Part shown: one piece after another, positions 1 through 7,654 of the stretch
Layout of the letters: each line of letters opens with the position of its first letter
How positions within the stretch are numbered: position 1 is the stretch's first letter
Assembly: GCF_005876955.1 (NCBI RefSeq)
Contig: NZ_SSCL01000009.1
Span: 62,001 to 126,000, forward strand
Length of the DNA stretch: 64,000 bases
Source of the DNA: Sinomonas gamaensis
Lineage (GTDB): Bacteria; Actinomycetota; Actinomycetes; Actinomycetales; Micrococcaceae
Direction: 5' to 3'
Translations under genes and position numbers: made by a program
Notes under the pieces: generated by a model
Database searches by the model: none
Told to the model about the DNA's origin: nothing
Seen by the model: only the letters and a program-made list of their open reading frames with translations

Positions 1-1
1 G

Positions 2-739
2 CATCGGCGCACCCCTCTCGATGAGCACACCTTCATCTGGTACTACCGGACCCTCCCGACGGAGGCGCGGCTCCCCGTCGAGCTGAGCGTGCTCCACCGC
101 GACGACCATCTCATCGTCGTCGACAAGCCCCACTTCCTCCCCACGACGCCCGGCGGCACCTACATCCAGGAGTCCGCGCTGGTGCGGCTCCGCAACGAAC
201 TCAACCTCCCGGACCTCGTGCCCATCCACCGCCTCGACCGGATGACCGCCGGCGTCCTCCTCTTCGCCGCGAACCCCGAGACGCGCGGGAAGTACCAGGT
301 GCTCTTCGAGCGGCGGCACGTGGAGAAGGAGTACGAATGCGTGTCGCTCATCGGCCCCGAAACGGCCCAGCGATTCGCCTCGCCCGTCGTCGTGCGCAAC
401 CGGATGGTGAAGTCGCGCGACTACCTGCTCGCGGGGGTCGTGGAGGGCGAGCCGAATGCGGAGACCCGGGTGAGCCTCGCCCGTGCTGCGGCCGATCGCG
501 GGCTGTTCCGGCTCGAGCCCCATACGGGCAAGACGCACCAGCTCCGCGTACACATGGCCGGGCTGGGACTGGGGATCCTGCGCGACCCCTTCTACCCCGT
601 CCTCCTCGACAAGGCGCCCGACGACTACGACAAGCCCCTCCAGCTCCTCGCCCGCGCGATCCGCTTCCGCGATCCGTTCACAGGGCGCGAGATCGAGTTC
701 CGCAGCCAGCTCGAACTGAAGGAAGCGCCGGCGGTCTAG
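2..739 (+). CDS. RluA-family pseudouridine synthase, 5' truncated
   Basis: This enzyme would isomerise a uridine in rRNA or tRNA to pseudouridine in the cytoplasm. The frame is open from base 2, and the residues before the first in-frame GTG (base 89) already read as protein (DEHTFIWYYRTLPTEARLP), so the true start lies off the window. HRLDRMTAGVLLFA carries the family's catalytic aspartate, with DDHLIVVDKP before it and GKTHQLRVHMAGLGL after it. No S4 domain is visible in the part present. The rRNA or tRNA target cannot be told from sequence. The SDR gene follows 10 bases downstream on the same strand. Confidence 0.9.
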   Translation, partial: HRRTPLDEHTFIWYYRTLPTEARLPVELSVLHRDDHLIVVDKPHFLPTTPGGTYIQESALVRLRNELNLPDLVPIHRLDRMTAGVLLFAANPETRGKYQVLFERRHVEKEYECVSLIGPETAQRFASPVVVRNRMVKSRDYLLAGVVEGEPNAETRVSLARAAADRGLFRLEPHTGKTHQLRVHMAGLGLGILRDPFYPVLLDKAPDDYDKPLQLLARAIRFRDPFTGREIEFRSQLELKEAPAV

Positions 740-749
740 GGTTGCGTCC

Positions 750-1475
750 GTGGGAAATCAACAGATTCTGTGGGTCACGGGCGGCGGAAGCGGCATGGGA
801 CGTGCGGCGGCGCTCGCGGCATCTCGGTCCGGGTGGACGGTCGCGGTCAGCGGGCGACGAGCCGAGGCGGTCGCCGCGGTTGCCGAAGCCCTCCGTGAGG
901 AGGGAGGCGAAGCGCTCGAGGTTCCGGTCGACGTGCGGGACATTGACGCGCTGCGCGAAGCTCACGACCGCATCGTCGACGAATGGGGTCCAGTCACCGA
1001 CGTCGTCATTGCCGCGGGACTGAACGCCCCACGGCGGACCTGGGCGGACCAGTCCCTGGAGGAATTCTCCACCATTGTCGACACCAACCTCACAGCCGTG
1101 GCCCGCGTCATCGACCTGGTGCTCCCAGGGATGAGGTCGCTCGGGCGTGGCGGCATTGTGGTGGTCTCCTCGTACTCCGCGTGGCGCTTCACCCCGGGCG
1201 CGGGTGCCGCCTACATGTCGAGCAAGGCGGCGCTCGGCATGCTCGTGGCGTCCCTCAACGACCAGGAGGGCCCAAATGGGATCAAGGCGTGCCACCTTTG
1301 TCCCGGCGACGTGGACACCGAGTTCCTGTCCCTCCGGCCGAATGTGCCGGGCGAGGAACAGCGCGCGTCCATGCTGAGTGCCGAGGACGTGGCCCGCTCA
1401 GTCCAGTTCGTCCTGGACAGCCCGCCGCACGTCCGCATCGACGAGCTCGTCATCACGCCCATCGGGCAGCGGTAA
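750..1475 (+). CDS. SDR-family NAD(P)-dependent oxidoreductase
   Basis: Classical short-chain dehydrogenase of 241 residues, the normal size. The nucleotide-binding glycine motif TGGGSGMG lies near residue 10, the AAGLN segment (equivalent of NNAG) near residue 90, and the active-site serine and YMSSK pair lie around residues 138-155 (VVSSYSAW, then AYMSSKAA). The GTG start follows the RluA gene by 10 bases, so the two are probably co-transcribed. The arginine-rich segment SGRRAEA after the second strand suggests NADP(H) preference. The substrate is unknown. Confidence 0.88.
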   Translation: MGNQQILWVTGGGSGMGRAAALAASRSGWTVAVSGRRAEAVAAVAEALREEGGEALEVPVDVRDIDALREAHDRIVDEWGPVTDVVIAAGLNAPRRTWADQSLEEFSTIVDTNLTAVARVIDLVLPGMRSLGRGGIVVVSSYSAWRFTPGAGAAYMSSKAALGMLVASLNDQEGPNGIKACHLCPGDVDTEFLSLRPNVPGEEQRASMLSAEDVARSVQFVLDSPPHVRIDELVITPIGQR

Positions 1476-1514
1476 GGCTTCCGCGGGGCGACTCCCCGAC
1501 TTCGCGCCTCAGTG

Positions 1515-1545
1515 CCCTCGTTCCCTCGTTCCCTCGTTCCCTCAG
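1515..1545. repeat. Tandem octamer repeat CCCTCGTT
   Basis: Three perfect copies of the octamer CCCTCGTT followed by a partial fourth (CCCTCAG), between the SDR stop and the macro-domain gene. If the upstream ATG at 1512 or 1569 were used, the repeat would be partly translated as a non-conserved leader, which is why the start at 1587 is preferred for the next gene. Confidence 0.8.
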
Positions 1546-1586
1546 GGACCATTGGCGCAAATCCAGTTATGGGACAAACTGGTCGC

Positions 1587-2093
1587 ATGAGGATCGACAT
1601 TGTCACGGGTGACATCACCACCCGTCGAGTCGACGCGATGGTGAACGCCGCCAACAGTTCGCTCCTCGGGGGCGGCGGGGTCGACGGCGCCATCCATCGG
1701 GCCGCCGGCCCAGAGCTCCTTGCGGCGTGCCAGGCACTGCGCGAGAAAGAGTACCGCGACGGGCTCCCCGTGGGGCACGCCGTTGCGACCCCCGCCTTCC
1801 GGCTCCCGGCCCGCTGGGTGATCCACACCGTCGGCCCCAACTGGCATGCCGGGCAGCGAGACCCGGACCTCCTCCACTCCGCCTTCGAGGAGAGCCTTAC
1901 CCTCGCCGACAGGCTGGGCGCAACGTCCGTCGCCTTCCCGGCGATCTCCGCTGGCATCTACGGCTGGGACCCCCGCGTGGTCGCTCGCACCGCCGTGGAC
2001 GCGGTCCGTGGAGCTGACACCGAGACCGTCGAGTTGGTTGAGTTTGTCCTCCGCACGCCGGACATGGCGGACGTCTTCGTGGCCGCTTCGTGA
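1587..2093 (+). CDS. Macro-domain protein (O-acetyl-ADP-ribose deacetylase type)
   Basis: Macro domain of 168 residues that should bind ADP-ribose derivatives and hydrolyse O-acetyl-ADP-ribose or mono-ADP-ribose esters. The protein is one domain from end to end: [19 protein letters not shown] forms the binding loop with the Asn and Asp expected of MacroD/YmdB-type enzymes, and [10 protein letters not shown]-like residues ([12 protein letters not shown]) form the second phosphate loop. The start at 1587 gives [10 protein letters not shown], the usual family beginning; in-frame ATGs at 1512 and 1569 would add residues encoded by a tandem repeat. It is convergent with the next gene across a long hairpin. 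Confidence 0.9.
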   Translation: MRIDIVTGDITTRRVDAMVNAANSSLLGGGGVDGAIHRAAGPELLAACQALREKEYRDGLPVGHAVATPAFRLPARWVIHTVGPNWHAGQRDPDLLHSAFEESLTLADRLGATSVAFPAISAGIYGWDPRVVARTAVDAVRGADTETVELVEFVLRTPDMADVFVAAS

Positions 2094-2106
2094 CGCCAAC
2101 TCCCCC

Positions 2107-2166
2107 ATCGATTGCTCCATAACTGACGTTTTGGGGGCTCATAACGACAGTCGTGGAGCAGTCGAT
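2107..2166. terminator. Long imperfect palindrome between convergent genes
   Basis: Arms 2107-2119 (ATCGATTGCTCCA) and 2154-2166 (TGGAGCAGTCGAT) pair with one mismatch, and the inner part (AACTGACGTT against AACGACAGT) continues the stem imperfectly around a GGGGGCT segment. It lies between two convergent genes and probably terminates transcription from both sides. Its mirror-like layout resembles dispersed REP/BIME-type elements, but only one copy is in this window. Confidence 0.6.
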
Positions 2167-2474
2167 CAGCCGACGGGCACCCACTTCCCGCGCCGCTGGC
2201 GCAACAGCCTGAGGCGACCTGTCGTCGCGACGTCCTCCACGGCGTCGTGCATCGCGAAGGCGGACTCGCGCGCCGCGGCGAGTTCGTCGTCGTCGTTCGC
2301 TGCCTCGACAAGGAAGCGCAGGGTGATCTCGGGAACGCCCCGCACCACGTTGAGCTGGGTTGCCTCGACCAGGTGTCGCGAGCCCAGAGCCTCGGCCGCG
2401 GCCTCCATCACGCGCTCGGGCGGGTTGCCTGGCCGGAGGCCTGTGATCTGCAGAACGGCGCGGTAGCTGGGCAT
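2166..2474 (-). CDS. Conserved small protein of unknown function
   Basis: About 102 residues, no signal peptide, no membrane segment, no cysteine. I do not recognise a named domain. The sequence starts MPSYRAVLQITGLRPGN and reads as an alternating alpha/beta protein (ITGLRPGN.., then RFLVEAANDDDE, ending RQRRGKWVPVG). Codon use is like that of its neighbours and the frame is clean, so it is likely real. A GTG three codons upstream (2483) is an alternative start. It is divergent from the LysE gene with only about 25-35 bases between them, so the promoters must overlap, and it is convergent with the macro-domain gene. Confidence 0.65.
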   Translation of the reverse strand: MPSYRAVLQITGLRPGNPPERVMEAAAEALGSRHLVEATQLNVVRGVPEITLRFLVEAANDDDELAAARESAFAMHDAVEDVATTGRLRLLRQRRGKWVPVG

Positions 2475-2508
2475 GAAGGCCACTCTAAGCGCGACCTATC
2501 CTTGACAG

Positions 2509-3171
2509 GTGACGCTCCAAGACTCCCTGCTCGGTTTTGCCGCGCTCGCCGCGCTCATCACGGTGATTCCCGGGACGGACACGGCCCTCGTGCTCCGCTA
2601 CACGCTCAGCCAGGGCCGGCGACACGCGTACGTGGCCGCGCTGGGAATGATCTCGGGGGCGTTCGTGTGGGGCGCCGCTGCGGCGACCGGCGTCTCGGCG
2701 CTGCTGACCGTTTCCACGGTCGCCTACGACATCCTGCGCTACGCCGGCGCCGCCTACATGGCGTGGCTCGGAGTGACCCTGTGGCGTGCGTCATTTGGGA
2801 AGGGCGGGGGCACAACGAACGACGGCGGCGAGGCACCTTTGGGACTCGCTCACCTCGCGTACGAGCCGCTCGGGCGAACTTGGACTAAGGGCCTGGTTTC
2901 GAACCTGCTCAACCCGAAGTACGGCATGTTCTGCATCGCCGTGATCCCGCAGTTCCTCGTCCCGGGCGTCCCGCCCGTGTGGATGGGCCTCATGCTGACC
3001 GTCGTGAGCAACGTCGAGGCGATCATCTGGTTCATCGCTGTCGTCGGCGCGGCCCACTTCTTCCGGAGATGGCTCGAGGGGCCCTCGTTCCGCAAGTGGA
3101 TCGACCGCGTGACGGGGACGGTGCTCGGGGCGTTCGGCGTGGCGGCCGTGCTCGAGGCTAGTCGCGCCTGA
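2509..3171 (+). CDS. LysE/RhtB-family amino-acid exporter
   Basis: Inner-membrane exporter of 220 residues, normal for the LysE/RhtB family that exports amino acids and their derivatives. The N-terminal motif PGTDTALVLRYTLSQGRRHA matches the family's PGP..hhhhh..hxxGrr signature, and NLLNPKYGMFCIAV is the conserved second half motif. About six hydrophobic segments are visible. The start is GTG. The substrate cannot be assigned. It is divergent from the small unknown gene and followed by the DUF1684 gene on the same strand. Confidence 0.88.
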   Translation: MTLQDSLLGFAALAALITVIPGTDTALVLRYTLSQGRRHAYVAALGMISGAFVWGAAAATGVSALLTVSTVAYDILRYAGAAYMAWLGVTLWRASFGKGGGTTNDGGEAPLGLAHLAYEPLGRTWTKGLVSNLLNPKYGMFCIAVIPQFLVPGVPPVWMGLMLTVVSNVEAIIWFIAVVGAAHFFRRWLEGPSFRKWIDRVTGTVLGAFGVAAVLEASRA

Positions 3172-3219
3172 CCGGCGCAAAGCCTTGCCGGATTGCTTCG
3201 GCAGGGCCAAGGTGGGTGC

Positions 3220-4056
3220 ATGACGGACACCACTGTGCAGAACGCCGGCACCGACGCCGAGCAGCTCGCCCGCTGGCAGCGCTTCCGCGAGAACCGCAAC
3301 AAGGCCCTCGCCGAGGAGCACGGGTGGCTCACCCTGACCTCCCTCCAATGGCTCGACCCTGAACCGTCCCCCGTCGAATTCGTGCCGGGACTCTGGTCCA
3401 CTTCTGAGTCGGTGGGGCTCGAGACGGCAGTGCTGACCGCTCGGGCGGACGAGGGTCTGGTCTTCGACGAGGAAGGCGTCCCTGTCGATGGGACGTTCAG
3501 CGCCCACCTCGCCAACGAGGAATCACTCGATTGGGTGCGGTACGGGCCCATCCTTGTGGAACTCGTGATGCGCGGCGGCCGGTACGCGATCCGCACGCGC
3601 GACTCGGAATCGCCGACCCTCACCGAATTCCGCGGGGTTCCGGTCTACGACTTCGATCCCGATTGGGTCATCGAGGCCACGTGGGAGCCGTATCCGGAGC
3701 CGCGAGAGGTCCCCATCTCGACAGCGAACCCGCTCGTGGACGGCATCCATCTCTCGGCCGGCGAAGTCGTGTTCCACCGGAACGGCCACGAGTACCGACT
3801 TCAGGCCGAGCAGCGCCGCCTCGGCGACCTGACCATCACGTTCCACGACGAGACGAACGGCAAGACCACCGACGACTGGCGCAAAGTCACCACAGCCAAA
3901 CCTCGCCCGGACGGCACGGTCATCCTCGACTTCAACCGCGCGATCAACTATCCGAGTGCGTTCACGCCGTACGGCACGTGCCCGATGCCCGTCAGGGACA
4001 ACTCCTTGGACCTCCCCGTCGAGGCCGGAGAGAAGATGCCGAACCCCGAACCCTAA
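3220..4056 (+). CDS. DUF1684 family protein
   Basis: Cytoplasmic protein of 278 residues covering the whole DUF1684 family. Recognisable parts are the N-terminal RENRNKALAEEHGWLTLTSL and the C-terminal signature ILDFNRAINYPSAFTPYGTC followed by P-x-P and a conserved Asn. The family is widespread but has no established enzyme activity. The ATG at 3220 follows AAGGTGGG at good spacing; an upstream in-frame TTG at 3193 would add nine non-conserved residues. A strongly inverted repeat lies just after the stop. Confidence 0.88.
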   Translation: MTDTTVQNAGTDAEQLARWQRFRENRNKALAEEHGWLTLTSLQWLDPEPSPVEFVPGLWSTSESVGLETAVLTARADEGLVFDEEGVPVDGTFSAHLANEESLDWVRYGPILVELVMRGGRYAIRTRDSESPTLTEFRGVPVYDFDPDWVIEATWEPYPEPREVPISTANPLVDGIHLSAGEVVFHRNGHEYRLQAEQRRLGDLTITFHDETNGKTTDDWRKVTTAKPRPDGTVILDFNRAINYPSAFTPYGTCPMPVRDNSLDLPVEAGEKMPNPEP

Positions 4057-4058
4057 CC

Positions 4059-4160
4059 GTTTCGGGTACAGATAAGTCGCCTCTCCTTCACCACGGGTAC
4101 GAGACCACGAGATTAGCCGTACCCGAGTCGGCTGAGGAGGGCATTATCTGTACCCGAAAC
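4059..4160. repeat. Nested inverted repeat built from the CGGGTACAGATA element
   Basis: Perfect 17-base inverted arms at 4059-4075 and 4144-4160 (GTTTCGGGTACAGATAA and its complement) enclose a second, shorter pair (CGGGTACGAG near 4094 and CCGTACCCGAGTCGG at 4118-4132). All four are versions of one element whose core is CGGGTACAGATA; the same core, with the CCGACT flank, recurs twice in direct orientation at 46405-46460. Here it separates two convergent genes and may act as a two-way terminator or cruciform. Confidence 0.85.
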
Positions 4161-4176
4161 AGGAGGTGGGGGTGGG

Positions 4177-5358
4177 TTAGGTGAAGGCCGAGACGCCCGT
4201 CGCGTCGCGGCCTGCGATGAGGCTGTTGACCTCGAACGTGCCCTCGTACGTGTAGACGGCCTCGGCGTCGGCGAAGATCTTGGCCATCCGATAATCGGAG
4301 ACGATCCCGTTCCCGCCGAGGATCGCCCGGCCGAGGGCGACAGTCTCGCGCATACGGGCCGTCGCCCAGGCCTTCGCGAGGGCAACGCGCGGCATCGTCG
4401 CCTCCTCCGCGTCCTGAAGCCGCGCGAGCTGGGCGAGCATGGCCATCGACGCCGTCGCGTTGCCGAGCATCTGCGTGAGCTGGCCCTGCACGAGCTGGAA
4501 CGAGGCGAGCGGCCGCCCGAACTGCTCCCGCTCGACGGCGTACTTCCGGGCGACGTCGAACGCCGCGAGCTGCTGCCCCACGGCCTGCCAGGCGACGAGG
4601 AGCCGCGAGCTGAGCAGGAGGGTCCGGGCGTCGTCGAACGACGCGACGCCGGGGAAGCGATCCGCCTCGGCGACCCGAACGCCGTCGAACGCCAGGTCCG
4701 CATTCTGGACGGTGCGCAGCGCAATCTTGTGCTCGATCTTGCGGCGCGTAAGCCCCGCGGAATCCCCGGCGACGATGAAGCAGCGGAGCTGGCCGTCATC
4801 CGGGCCGTCGGAGACGCGCGCCCACACGAGCAGGTGATCGGCGAAGGTGCCGTTGCCGATCCACCGCTTGGCGCCGTCGAGCACCCAGTCCTGCCCCTCG
4901 CGGCGAGCGCGCAGCGAGAGGCCGCGGGCGACGTCCGACCCGTGCTCCGGCTCCGTCAGCGCGAAGGCGCCCGTGGCGCGGAGGGCCATGGCGTCGGCGA
5001 GGTACCGTTCGCGCTGTTCCGGGGTGCCGAACGCTTGAAGCCCCTCGACGAACAGATCGTGGTGGACCATGAAGAACGTGGCGATCGAGGTGTCGGCGCG
5101 CGTGAGCTCCGCGATGACGAGGCCGTGGAAGAGCCGAGAGTAGGCGGGGCGGTCGGGCTGGGCGCGGTGCGGCGTGGACAGGCCGAGCGAACCGAGCTTG
5201 GGAAGGAGCTCGAAAGGGAACTCCTCTCGGTCCCACCAGCCCTGAGCGTGGGGCGCCACCTCGGCGGCGAGGAAGTCGCGGAGTTCCGCGAGCTTCGCGC
5301 GTTCGCGCCGGTCGAGGAGCGCCTGGACGTCGTAGTAGTCAGCGTCGGGGAGGGTCAT
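4177..5358 (-). CDS. Acyl-CoA dehydrogenase, glutaryl-CoA dehydrogenase-like
   Basis: FAD-dependent acyl-CoA dehydrogenase of 393 residues. Flavin and substrate regions are visible: [15 protein letters not shown] in the middle domain, KRWIGNG, and [10 protein letters not shown] in the C-terminal helical domain. The likely catalytic base is the Glu of [15 protein letters not shown], which sits as in glutaryl-CoA dehydrogenases rather than in the isovaleryl type. It overlaps the upstream SDR gene by ATGA, so the two are translationally coupled. The pair suggests beta-oxidation-like breakdown of a branched or dicarboxylic acyl-CoA; the exact substrate is inference. Confidence 0.88.
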   Translation of the reverse strand: MTLPDADYYDVQALLDRRERAKLAELRDFLAAEVAPHAQGWWDREEFPFELLPKLGSLGLSTPHRAQPDRPAYSRLFHGLVIAELTRADTSIATFFMVHHDLFVEGLQAFGTPEQRERYLADAMALRATGAFALTEPEHGSDVARGLSLRARREGQDWVLDGAKRWIGNGTFADHLLVWARVSDGPDDGQLRCFIVAGDSAGLTRRKIEHKIALRTVQNADLAFDGVRVAEADRFPGVASFDDARTLLLSSRLLVAWQAVGQQLAAFDVARKYAVEREQFGRPLASFQLVQGQLTQMLGNATASMAMLAQLARLQDAEEATMPRVALAKAWATARMRETVALGRAILGGNGIVSDYRMAKIFADAEAVYTYEGTFEVNSLIAGRDATGVSAFT

Positions 5359-6152
5359 CGCGGGGCCATCCTGATCGCTCCGTCGAGGCGGATCGTCTCA
5401 CCATTGAGCATGGCGTTGTCCACGATGTGGGCCACGAGATTCGCGTACTCGGCGGGCCGACCCAGCCGCGCCGGGTGCGGCACCTGCTTCCCGAGCGACT
5501 CCTGCGCCTCCTGCGACAGACCTGCCATCATCGGCGTCTCGAAAATGCCGGGCGCAATCGTGACCACGCGGATGAGCGAACGTGCCAGTTCCCGGGCCAA
5601 GGGGAGGGTCATCGCGTGCACCGCACCCTTGGAGGCGGAGTACGCTGGCTGCCCGATCTGGCCGTCGAACGCGGCAACCGACGCCGTGTTCACGATTACC
5701 CCCCGCTCCGGCCCGCCCAGCTCGGTGCTCACCGGATCCGTCTGCGCCATTGCCGCGGCCGCGAGGCGCAGCACGTTGAACGTCCCGAACAGGTTCACGC
5801 GCACCACGCGCTCGAACTGCTCGAGCGGGAGCACGCCGTCGCGCCCGAGCACCTTTCCCGGCGTCGCGATGCCCGCGCAATTGACCACGACGCGCAGCGG
5901 CGGCAGCGAATGCTCGCTCCCCACCGCGCGGTCGACGGCGGCCGCCACCTGATCCTCGTCCGTCACGTCGGCGGGGGCGAACGCGGCGGGCGCGCCTTTG
6001 GCGGCGAGCTCTTCGGCGTACTCCGCGCCGCGGCTCCCCGGCAGGTCAACGATGACGACGGCGGCACCCCCCTCGTGCAGTCGTCGCACCGTCGCGGCGC
6101 CGAGGCCGGACGCCCCGCCCGTGACGAGCGCTGTCGCGCCAGAGAGCTGCAT
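5355..6152 (-). CDS. SDR oxidoreductase, 3-hydroxyacyl-CoA dehydrogenase type II-like
   Basis: Short-chain dehydrogenase of 265 residues resembling type II 3-hydroxyacyl-CoA dehydrogenase (HSD17B10 group). It has TGGASGLG near the N-terminus, an acidic residue after the second strand (IVDLPGS) fitting NAD+ use, [10 protein letters not shown], and an active-site serine/YSASK set ([20 protein letters not shown]). The long insertion between the fifth strand and the active site is typical of that group. It is first in a two-gene unit with the acyl-CoA dehydrogenase, which would feed it after a hydratase encoded elsewhere. Confidence 0.87.
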   Translation of the reverse strand: MQLSGATALVTGGASGLGAATVRRLHEGGAAVVIVDLPGSRGAEYAEELAAKGAPAAFAPADVTDEDQVAAAVDRAVGSEHSLPPLRVVVNCAGIATPGKVLGRDGVLPLEQFERVVRVNLFGTFNVLRLAAAAMAQTDPVSTELGGPERGVIVNTASVAAFDGQIGQPAYSASKGAVHAMTLPLARELARSLIRVVTIAPGIFETPMMAGLSQEAQESLGKQVPHPARLGRPAEYANLVAHIVDNAMLNGETIRLDGAIRMAPR

Positions 6153-6168
6153 GGCTTCCCCTCACTTC

Positions 6169-6186
6169 AGTTAATGACGACTAACT
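6169..6186. promoter_or_regulatory. Candidate operator upstream of the SDR/acyl-CoA dehydrogenase pair
   Basis: Inverted repeat AGTTA-N8-TAACT located 17-34 bases upstream of the SDR start, a size and place typical of TetR-type repressor sites. The rest of the 6187-6362 gap holds several GGTTTCG/CGAAACC words around 6270-6340 in both orientations, which could form weak hairpins; I see nothing clearer there. Confidence 0.4.
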
Positions 6187-6362
6187 GGGCTCATCCTAGC
6201 GGGAAGGGGTGACAAGCGTCACGTGGGTGCTCAGCGGCGAGGGCCTCGGGTTCCGCGGGGCGGCGATCACGAAACCCCGGACATGCACCCAGACCCCGGG
6301 CTGCAGCCGAGGGTTTCGCTGGAACCCCGAGGTTTCGCGAGCGGGGGGATAGCGTGGGGGTA

Positions 6363-7475
6363 ATGGAGACGTCGGAGGAGTCCCTGGACGCACGCGCCCG
6401 AGCCGCAGCAGAGTCAGTCAAGGGCGCCTTCGGGCACGAGTTCCTCGGGATGCGCGGGACGTGGCTCGCGTGGGTGTGGGCGCCGCACCCTCGACCGCAG
6501 CTGCCGTGGAGCGAGTGGCACTACTGGTGGCAGGCCCACCTGCTGGACTGCCTCGTCGACGCCGCGCTCCGGGAGCTCCGCACCGGCGACGCCGCCCCGG
6601 AGCAAGGCCTTCCGCCGTCGCTCGCCCTCGCACAGCGCCACCTGAAGGGGATCCGGCTGCGGAACTTCGGCCGGTTCCCCAACCTGTTCTTCGACGACAT
6701 GGCATGGCTCGCGCTGGCCTCGGCGAGAACCGACGGGCTGGCCCGGAAGCTCACCGGCAGCGGCCTCCCGCCGGCCGGCGACGCCGTTCAGGTCCTCGCG
6801 GAGAAGCTCAGGGCCGGCCATACCGACGACCTCGGCGGGGGCATGTTCTGGAACACCCGCCGGAAGTACAAGAACACAGCCACCACCGGCCCCGCCGCCC
6901 TCTTCTTCGCGCGGACGGGAGACACCGAACGAGCCCAGGCGCTCGTCGACTGGCTCTACAGGAACCTCTTGGACCCCGAATTGGGACTGTTCCTCGACGG
7001 CCTCCACCTCGAAAACGACGGCGGAACGCGCCTCGACCGCGCCGTCTACGCCTACAACCAAGGCCCGGTCCTCGGGGCACTTCTGGAACTCGGCGGAGGC
7101 AACCTTGGACCGGCCGAGGAGCTCGTCCATGCGGTCGACGCCGGCCTCACGGACGAGCTAGGGCGCGTGAAGGCCCACGGGGGCGGAGATGGAGGCCTCT
7201 TCATGGGGATCCTGGGACGCTATCTCGCAGTCGCGGCGGCTGACCGGCGACTGCCCGAGGGAACCAGGGCCACGGCGCGACGCCTCGTCGTCGATACCGC
7301 CGAGGCGATCTGGCAGGGGCGGGACAAACGTGACCACCAGATGGTTTTCCCGGCCCACCCGGGCGAGGCTGCCACGTCGTCGTACCCGCCGGGGAGCCCA
7401 GTGGAGCTCTGTACGCAGCTCCAAGCCTGGATGCTGCTCGAAGCAGCGGCGACTCTGGCAGCAGACGGTAATTAG
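6363..7475 (+). CDS. Glycoside hydrolase family 76-like protein, no signal peptide
   Basis: GH76 enzymes cleave alpha-1,6-mannan. The protein (about 370 residues) has the paired-aspartate catalytic motif in FFDDMAWLALA, the FWNTRRKYKNTATTGPAAL segment and YAYNQGPVLGALLEL, which match the family in order along the (alpha/alpha)6 barrel. Nothing like a signal peptide or lipobox precedes METSEESLDARARA, so the enzyme appears cytoplasmic. An in-frame GTG at 6354 is an alternative start. The substrate could be an imported mannan fragment or an intracellular glycan; that is inference. A GlxR-type site lies just behind the stop. Confidence 0.82.
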   Translation: METSEESLDARARAAAESVKGAFGHEFLGMRGTWLAWVWAPHPRPQLPWSEWHYWWQAHLLDCLVDAALRELRTGDAAPEQGLPPSLALAQRHLKGIRLRNFGRFPNLFFDDMAWLALASARTDGLARKLTGSGLPPAGDAVQVLAEKLRAGHTDDLGGGMFWNTRRKYKNTATTGPAALFFARTGDTERAQALVDWLYRNLLDPELGLFLDGLHLENDGGTRLDRAVYAYNQGPVLGALLELGGGNLGPAEELVHAVDAGLTDELGRVKAHGGGDGGLFMGILGRYLAVAAADRRLPEGTRATARRLVVDTAEAIWQGRDKRDHQMVFPAHPGEAATSSYPPGSPVELCTQLQAWMLLEAAATLAADGN

Positions 7476-7489
7476 GAAACATCAAAATT

Positions 7490-7522
7490 GCGTAATTGAT
7501 GTGATTTAGGTCACAATTACGC
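7490..7522. terminator. Inverted repeat after the GH76 gene
   Basis: Arms GCGTAATT (7490-7497) and AATTACGC (7515-7522) enclose a 17-base spacer that itself holds a GlxR-type palindrome. It may end transcription of the GH76 gene, or belong to a larger regulatory site for the iron transporter. No T-run follows, which weakens the terminator reading. Confidence 0.4.
7500..7515. promoter_or_regulatory. GlxR/CRP-type binding site
   Basis: TGTGATTTAGGTCACA fits the actinobacterial cAMP-dependent GlxR consensus TGTGANNTANNTCACA at every fixed position. It lies 140-155 bases upstream of the iron transporter start and 24 bases upstream of the IdeR box, so carbon-source and iron control could meet at this promoter. 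Confidence 0.7.
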
Positions 7523-7538
7523 CAGAATCGACGCGTAC

Positions 7539-7557
7539 TTAGGTGTGGCTAACCTAC
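7539..7557. promoter_or_regulatory. IdeR/DtxR iron box
   Basis: TTAGGTGTGGCTAACCTAC agrees with the 19-base IdeR/DtxR consensus (TTAGGTTAGGCTAACCTAA) at 16 of 19 positions, including both TTAGG and CTAACC half-sites. It sits about 100 bases upstream of the iron-transporter start and would repress the operon when Fe2+ is plentiful. Confidence 0.85.
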
Positions 7558-7654
7558 AGTCGTTCTCGAAGGAAGCGAACGCCCCCGGCTCCGAGCATCC
7601 TTCCCCTCGACGTCGAAATGCCATCACCGCGCCCCATGAATGAAAGGACCTTCT

